A DNA stretch of 64,000 nt, taken from an uncultured Sphingobacteriaceae bacterium. Its GTDB lineage: Bacteria > Bacteroidota > Bacteroidia > Sphingobacteriales > Sphingobacteriaceae. The DNA is taken from NCBI GenBank assembly GCA_946887045.1, contig CAMPKC010000019.1, positions 12,040 through 76,039 on the forward strand, given 5' to 3'. The notes beneath the pieces are model-generated. The model made no database searches. It had not been told where the DNA came from and saw only the letters and a program-made list of their open reading frames with translations. Made by a program: the position numbers and the translations under genes. This document shows, piece after piece, positions 59,771 through 64,000 of the stretch (the stretch's first letter is position 1; each line of letters opens with the position of its first letter).

Positions 59771-60082
59771 ATGAAAAAGTTAATCTATACACTTACAGCA
59801 GTTATCTTGTTGGGTTTATCAGTGAATACTTCAGTGGCGGCTGATAAGGCACCAGCGAAAGAATTAACCGAACAACAGCAAATTCAGTTGCAGCAGGTTC
59901 AGCGCAGAGTTGAAGAAATAAAAGCAATGGATAAATCTGACTTGACCCGTCAGGAGCGTAAAGAATTAAGAAAGGAACTGAAAGAAATGAAATCTCAGGC
60001 TCAAGCGATAACCGGTGGTGGTGTTTATCTTTCAGTAGGAGCTATCATCATCATTATTTTGCTTTTGATCCTTATACTATAG
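59771..60082 (+). CDS. Small exported protein with C-terminal membrane helix
   Basis: 103 residues. A signal peptide (MKKLIYTLTAVILLGLSVNTSVAADK) precedes a highly charged Gln/Glu/Lys-rich helix (TEQQQIQLQQVQRRVEEIKAMDKSDLTRQERKELRKELKEMKSQAQ, likely coiled coil). A Gly hinge (TGGGVY) and a C-terminal helix (LSVGAIIIIILLLILIL) follow. The layout indicates a periplasmic coiled coil tethered to the inner membrane. It resembles a family seen in Sphingobacteriales without assigned function. It stands alone, with a 247-base gap after it. Confidence 0.8.
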   Translation: MKKLIYTLTAVILLGLSVNTSVAADKAPAKELTEQQQIQLQQVQRRVEEIKAMDKSDLTRQERKELRKELKEMKSQAQAITGGGVYLSVGAIIIIILLLILIL

Positions 60083-60284
60083 TAAATCCATCTATCACGA
60101 GCAATAACATTCGGAGACCGGCTGAACAGCGCCGGGTGTTCTGCAAATTGAATAATAAAGTAAATGCCGACGATGAGGGAGTTTTTAGGGATTAATTTCC
60201 TCAGAACCGAATTGAATTTCCTTGATCGGATGAAAATAGATGGGAGACCATACGTCCCTGATTCGTCTTAAATAATAAGTTTGT

Positions 60285-60312
60285 AAAAGCTGCTTTCGGG
60301 CAGCTTTTATAT
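60285..60312. terminator. Intrinsic terminator between converging genes
   Basis: AAAAGCTGC at 60285-60293 and GCAGCTTTT at 60300-60308 form a nine-pair stem around TTTCGG. It lies 22 bases past the kdsB stop on the minus strand, where it reads into TTTTAC. It could also end plus-strand transcripts. Confidence 0.72.
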
Positions 60313-60329
60313 TATGTAAAGGTTATTAT

Positions 60330-61088
60330 TTAGTTGGTGCTCTGCCCTGGATTTTGATAGGCTGATAGAATTTTTCTTAGATCATCAGGAGTATCAATAG
60401 CCTGATTTTCAATGTCGGTAATGGCCACTTTGATTTTATAGCCATTTTCAATCCAGCGTAGCTGTTCTAAGGCTTCGGCTTTTTCTAAACTTGATACATG
60501 CAATTTAGTAATGGTTTTCAGAGTGTTTATTCTGTAGCCGTATATGCCAATATGCTTGTAAAACGTATGTGAACTAATCCAGTCGGGAAGCTCAATGTTG
60601 CGAAGATAGGGAATGGCGGCTCTGCTGAAATAAATAGCCTCAGAGCTCGAATTGAGTATTACTTTGGGTGAGTTGGGATTATGCAGCTCTTCCGATGTAT
60701 TGATTTTTTTTACAAGGGTAGCCAGCTCTGTTCCTTCCGATTCGAAGCAAGTGCATAACATGTCGATTTGTTGAGGATCAATAAAAGGCTCATCGCCCTG
60801 AATGTTGATCAATATATCGAAGCCTGGAAGCTTCTCGGCTACTTCAGCGCATCTGTCTGTACCGCTTTGGTGATCAGGTGACGTTAGTATCGCACGCCCT
60901 CCAAAAGTCCTTACATGTAGCAGGATGCGTTCATCATCCGTTGCAACAACCACTTCATCTAATTTAGTCGATTGCAGAGCTTGTTCATATACCAGTTGTA
61001 TCATGGTTTTGCCATTGATATCTATCAATGGTTTGCCGGGAAATCGGGTAGAGGCGTATCGGGCCGGAATAATTCCAAGAATGCGCAT
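60330..61088 (-). CDS. kdsB: 3-deoxy-manno-octulosonate cytidylyltransferase (KdsB)
   Basis: A 252-residue enzyme activating Kdo with CTP for lipid A-core assembly. Motifs: IIPARYASTRFPGKPLIDINGKTMI, DEVVVATDDERI, SPDHQSGTDRCAEVAEKLPGFDILINIQGDEPFIDP, FYKHIGIYGYR and ENQAIDTPDDL near the end. Length (248-253) is standard. It is last in the trpS-dNK-kdsB run on the minus strand, 17 bases after the deoxynucleoside kinase gene. It indicates lipopolysaccharide in the outer membrane. Confidence 0.96.
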   Translation of the reverse strand: MRILGIIPARYASTRFPGKPLIDINGKTMIQLVYEQALQSTKLDEVVVATDDERILLHVRTFGGRAILTSPDHQSGTDRCAEVAEKLPGFDILINIQGDEPFIDPQQIDMLCTCFESEGTELATLVKKINTSEELHNPNSPKVILNSSSEAIYFSRAAIPYLRNIELPDWISSHTFYKHIGIYGYRINTLKTITKLHVSSLEKAEALEQLRWIENGYKIKVAITDIENQAIDTPDDLRKILSAYQNPGQSTN

Positions 61089-61105
61089 TTTGTGTTCGTC
61101 TTTAA

Positions 61106-61720
61106 TTAAAACAGTCCGTTAGTTTCTCGTTGAACTTTTTCCACGATTGCGCCTAAATCTTCGGGTTTATTTGCAAAATCCAGGCTGTCTTTATCAAGAA
61201 TCAGTAGTTTACCTTCTTTATATCCATTGATCCACTTCTGATATTTATCATTTAATTTAGAAAGATAATCCAAGCGGATCCCGGCTTCATATTCCCGTCC
61301 TCTCCGTTGAATGTTATTAACTAAAGTGGGCACCGATGCTTTAAGGTAAATAAGGAGGTCAGGTGGTTTGATAAAAGATGTCATATTATCAAAAATCGCC
61401 CGGTAATTTTCGTAATCACGGGAAGTCATTAATCCCATGTCATGCAAGTTCTCTGCAAAGATGTATGCATCCTCATAAATGGTTCTGTCTTGCACGATAT
61501 TGTGGGAGGCAGTCTGGATCTCTCGGATTTGTTGAAAGCGACTGTTAAGGAAATAAATCTGAAGGTTGAAGCTCCATCGCTTCATGTCATTATAAAAATC
61601 CTCAAGATAGGGATTGTTGTCGATGGCTTCATATTGAGCCTCCCAGCCAAGATGTTTTGATAATAATTCAGTTAAGGTAGTTTTTCCGGCTCCTATATTT
61701 CCTACAATGGCAATGTGCAT
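61106..61720 (-). CDS. Deoxynucleoside kinase
   Basis: A 204-residue kinase of the dCK/dGK family used in deoxynucleotide salvage. P-loop AIVGNIGAGKTTLTELLSKHLGW, the ERS-like YEAIDNNPYLEDFYND region, VQDRTIYEDAYIFAENLHDMG (the DRS-type motif) and LLIYLKASVPTLVNNIQRRGREYE are all present. The specific nucleoside cannot be read. It is placed between trpS (44 bases upstream) and kdsB (17 bases downstream), probably one operon. Confidence 0.92.
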   Translation of the reverse strand: MHIAIVGNIGAGKTTLTELLSKHLGWEAQYEAIDNNPYLEDFYNDMKRWSFNLQIYFLNSRFQQIREIQTASHNIVQDRTIYEDAYIFAENLHDMGLMTSRDYENYRAIFDNMTSFIKPPDLLIYLKASVPTLVNNIQRRGREYEAGIRLDYLSKLNDKYQKWINGYKEGKLLILDKDSLDFANKPEDLGAIVEKVQRETNGLF

Positions 61721-61764
61721 CCTATAAATGTATAATTCAAATTTGAAATACGAAAGGCTAGCGG

Positions 61765-62760
61765 TTAAAAACTTTTGAATCCAATTATTTCACGCACCTC
61801 CTTTATCGTTTTTAAAGCACTCGTATTTGCTTTATCTGCACCATACCTGGAAACCTCACGTAAGTATGTGGTGTTTGCTGCAATGTCGTTTATGCGCTCA
61901 CGAACCGGCTGGGTAGCAATAATCATATCTTCGGCGAGCTGTTTTTTTAAATCTCCGTAACGAATCTGGCAGTTATTATATAAGTTATTGAAGTGATCAA
62001 ATGTATCTTGGGAAGATACAACCTTGATTAAATCAAATAGATTTTGGATCGCATCCGGCTTTTCTGAATTTGGCTCAGTAGGTCCGCTATCTGTTACAGC
62101 ACGCATCACTTTCTTCCGGATCACTTCAGGGCTATCTGATAAATAAACCGCATTGGCTTCACCTTCCGATTTTCCCATTTTTCCTTTTCCATCCAAGCCG
62201 GGGATTTTTACAAGTTTTTCTGTAAAATTAAAAGCATACGGCTCCGGGAAGTATTCGGTATTATACATCCTGTTAAAGCGATTTCCAAAAGTTCTGGCCA
62301 TTTCGAGATGTTGCTCCTGATCCTTGCCTACAGGTACCTTTGTGGCTTTATGAATTAAAATATCCGCCGTCATTAACACAGGGTAAGTAAGTAGGCCTGC
62401 ATTCACATTATCCGGTTGAGCTCTTACTTTGTCTTTAAACGATGTGCTTCTTTCCAGCTCTCCCATATAAGCATTCATATTTAAATACAGGTATAACTCA
62501 GCTATTGCCGGAATATCCGATTGTACATAGATTGTTGCTTTTTCGGGATCAATACCCGCTGCCAAATATTCTATAAGAACCTGTTTTACGTTAGCATGCA
62601 GATTTTCGGGAGTAGGATGCGTGGTTAACGAATGATAATCAGCGATAAAGAAAAAGCAATTATATTCATGCTGCATCTTGACGAAGTTTTGAACAGCTCC
62701 GTAATAATTCCCTAAATGCAATTTTCCGGTACTTCTAATACCGCTTACAACAGTTTCCAT
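61765..62760 (-). CDS. trpS: Tryptophanyl-tRNA synthetase
   Basis: A 331-residue class I synthetase charging tRNA-Trp. The HIGH-type signature appears as RSTGKLHLGNYYGA, KDKVRAQPDNVNAGLLTYPVLMTADILIH follows, and the KMSKS loop reads KGKMGKSEGEANAVYL. LPVGKDQEQHLEMAR-type sequence (VPVGKDQEQHLEMARTFGNRFN) identifies TrpRS against TyrRS. It is the first gene of the minus-strand cluster, divergent from plsC by 40 bases. Confidence 0.96.
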   Translation of the reverse strand: METVVSGIRSTGKLHLGNYYGAVQNFVKMQHEYNCFFFIADYHSLTTHPTPENLHANVKQVLIEYLAAGIDPEKATIYVQSDIPAIAELYLYLNMNAYMGELERSTSFKDKVRAQPDNVNAGLLTYPVLMTADILIHKATKVPVGKDQEQHLEMARTFGNRFNRMYNTEYFPEPYAFNFTEKLVKIPGLDGKGKMGKSEGEANAVYLSDSPEVIRKKVMRAVTDSGPTEPNSEKPDAIQNLFDLIKVVSSQDTFDHFNNLYNNCQIRYGDLKKQLAEDMIIATQPVRERINDIAANTTYLREVSRYGADKANTSALKTIKEVREIIGFKSF

Positions 62761-62800
62761 ACATGGGCGAAAGTAAGGAATTTTTATATTTTTGAGCTCA

Positions 62801-63538
62801 ATGAAGCTGATGTTGAAAAAGTGCCACAGATTATGGTACCTAGCAGGTGTGGTTTTTTTCTTTTTACTGTTATATCCCCTAATCTTTTTTTATTCCCGAA
62901 AGATTTCAAGATACAGTACCTTAAACCATATCCGCAGGTTGTTCGCCCACTTAACTTCGTCTTTAGGTGGATTTGTGTTTAGATTTAAGAAAGAAACGGC
63001 AATTGACTGGTCTCGGACATACATAATCTGTGCAAACCATAGTTCGAACCTTGATATTCCCGCAATAACTCTTGCTGTAAATGCAAACTTTGCTTTTATG
63101 GGGAAGCATGAACTGCTTCAAAATCATGTTTTAAAGATGTTTTTCGAAACCATCGATATTCCTTTGAATCGTGATAGTCGAATCTCTGCCTTTAGGGCTT
63201 TTAAAAAGGGAGAGGAATATTTAAAAAATGGTATTAGTCTGATTATCTTCCCTGAAGGAAAAATAGGGGATGAGTATCCGCCCGTATTAAACGAATTTAA
63301 AAACGGCCCCTTCAGACTGGCTATTGAGCAGCAAATCCCCATTATCCCGGTTAGCATGATAAATATTTGGAAGAAAATGTGGGATGATGGATCAAAATAT
63401 GGAACAAGACCGGGAATTTGCGATATTTGCATCCATCAGCCGGTTGAAACTATTGGTTTAACTTTGGATGATACAGAGGATTTAAAAAATAAAATATATA
63501 AAATAATACATTCAGACTTAAAACATGAATATAGATAA
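62801..63538 (+). CDS. plsC: 1-acyl-sn-glycerol-3-phosphate acyltransferase (PlsC family)
   Basis: About 245 residues. It acylates lysophosphatidic acid to phosphatidic acid at the inner membrane. An N-terminal helix (LAGVVFFFLLLYPLIFFY), the catalytic HxxxxD in CANHSSNLDIPAI, and the glycerol-phosphate-binding block LIIFPEGKIGDEYPPVLNEFKNGPFRLAIEQQIPIIPVSM are present. ATG at 62801 is preferred over TTG at 62792. Its end overlaps the start of gatC by 14 bases. Confidence 0.92.
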   Translation: MKLMLKKCHRLWYLAGVVFFFLLLYPLIFFYSRKISRYSTLNHIRRLFAHLTSSLGGFVFRFKKETAIDWSRTYIICANHSSNLDIPAITLAVNANFAFMGKHELLQNHVLKMFFETIDIPLNRDSRISAFRAFKKGEEYLKNGISLIIFPEGKIGDEYPPVLNEFKNGPFRLAIEQQIPIIPVSMINIWKKMWDDGSKYGTRPGICDICIHQPVETIGLTLDDTEDLKNKIYKIIHSDLKHEYR

Positions 63539-63818
63539 CGAAACGATTGCAAAGATGGCGCATCTGGCCAGGTTAGATGTTAATGAGAATGAGCAAGAAT
63601 CGTTATTGAAAGACATGAATAACATTTTACATTTCATGGAGAAATTAAATGAGCTAGATACTACTGAGGTGGAGCCGTTAATTTATCTCACCGACGAAGA
63701 AAATGTTTTTAGAGAGGATGTAGTGCACAGAGAAATTACTCCTGCCGAAGCTTTAAAAAATGCGCCAATGCAAGACGGAACATATTTTCAAGTGGCCAAG
63801 GTTATTGACAAAGGATAA
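63525..63818 (+). CDS. gatC: Aspartyl/glutamyl-tRNA amidotransferase subunit C
   Basis: A 97-residue small subunit of the GatCAB amidotransferase that makes Gln-tRNA or Asn-tRNA from mischarged precursors. Family marks: MAHLARLDVNENEQESLLKDMNNILHFMEKLNELDTTEVEPL and the C-terminal ALKNAPMQDGTYFQVAKVIDKG. gatA and gatB are not seen in this window. It is translationally linked to plsC by the overlapping start. No terminator is evident in the 182 bases that follow. Confidence 0.95.
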   Translation: MNIDNETIAKMAHLARLDVNENEQESLLKDMNNILHFMEKLNELDTTEVEPLIYLTDEENVFREDVVHREITPAEALKNAPMQDGTYFQVAKVIDKG

Positions 63819-64000
63819 TACCTGTTTTTCATCTTCGTAGGTAAACTTCTTCCTCAATATATCTTCAGGTTCTTTTTTTTATGCCAGAGCGGATATGTCA
63901 TCCGCGTTTTATACGAACGTATACGACTTTGATGTTCGTGGCTTTTGTAATATGCCATAAATAGCCGTTCCTCATCATCAGCGATTAAACTCCCTTCTCA

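Noticed and set aside
60083..60284. Possible structured RNA between the small exported protein and kdsB
   Set aside because: A few short stems can be drawn (for example CCGGC/GCCGG near 60118-60137), but there is no promoter match and the terminator is better assigned to kdsB.
63854..63958. 34-codon minus-strand frame (MAYYKSHEHQSRIRSYKTRM...) after gatC
   Set aside because: Protein-like composition, but very short, and an in-frame stop at the window edge limits any extension; too little evidence to call a gene.
1..64000. tRNA, rRNA, CRISPR, insertion sequences, attachment sites or replication origin
   Set aside because: The intergenic gaps were read for tRNA T-loop signatures, regularly spaced repeats and transposase or integrase motifs; none was found. 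This is by eye only, so a divergent tRNA could be missed.

Overview
The window looks like a chromosomal segment of a Bacteroidota bacterium, most likely of the Sphingobacteriales (Pedobacter-like). The gene families point this way: a FadN-type beta-oxidation fusion, Bacteroidota-type PEP carboxylase, FUSC/YccS, WbqC, baeRF3, an HMA-AraC fusion and KdsB. Several genes also carry the Bacteroidota -7 promoter box (TANNTTTG) a few bases before the start codon, and Shine-Dalgarno sequences are scarce. No rRNA, tRNA, CRISPR array, transposase, integrase or phage gene was recognised. The content is mostly housekeeping and accessory metabolism.

Layout. 1-157: C-terminus of the RNA-binding protein Tex. 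282-1382: a solitary patatin-like lipase. 1634-8909: a four-gene fatty acid beta-oxidation operon (fadN-like, thiolase, acyl-CoA dehydrogenase, acyl-CoA ligase) with a notable inverted repeat in its leader. 8967-12522: dihaem cytochrome c, nucleoside phosphorylase, YigZ/IMPACT protein and an SDR. 12665-19104: PEP carboxylase, ThuA-like protein, Gfo/Idh/MocA oxidoreductase, PhzF protein and a tail-anchored metallo-beta-lactamase-fold protein. 19234-22315: a baeRF3 gene with a small partner, an SDR remnant, a lipid kinase and a MerR regulator. 22481-25522: an Mla-type lipid transport operon (permease, ATPase, MCE protein) with a small membrane protein. 25565-28777: HtrA/Deg protease, glucosaminidase and HPP membrane protein. 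28865-32966: small genes (YtxH, MmcQ, pterin dehydratase, SRPBCC), a second Gfo/Idh/MocA enzyme and TruC. 33209-35686: three alpha/beta or SGNH hydrolases. 35894-39956: DbpA-like helicase and a Tat-exported PL26-like polysaccharide lyase. 40939-46488: histidine kinase, FabG-like SDR, glycerate kinase, SUMT and a glycosyltransferase. 46594-51535: WbqC, CorA, MgtE, BioB and a DsbA/FrnE-like protein. 51562-57317: FUSC, a candidate small RNA, PhoH, a response regulator, an unknown protein and an HMA-AraC fusion. 57338-63818: ammonium transporter, PurU, a small secreted or anchored protein, KdsB, deoxynucleoside kinase, TrpS, PlsC and GatC.

Functional themes. Fatty acids are activated and degraded to acetyl-CoA by the fad operon, while PEP carboxylase supplies oxaloacetate. 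Envelope maintenance is represented by the Mla transporter, HtrA, glucosaminidase, KdsB, the GT2 enzyme and PlsC. Two unrelated magnesium transporters sit side by side. The most unusual non-coding signal is an approximately 250-base unit at 53887-54180. It has a near-consensus promoter (TTTG-N19-TACCTTAG), possible UUCG- and GAAA-capped hairpins and a strong intrinsic terminator, but no convincing protein gene; it is the best candidate here for something undescribed. All functional names come from reading motifs in translated sequence. No database search or structure prediction was run.
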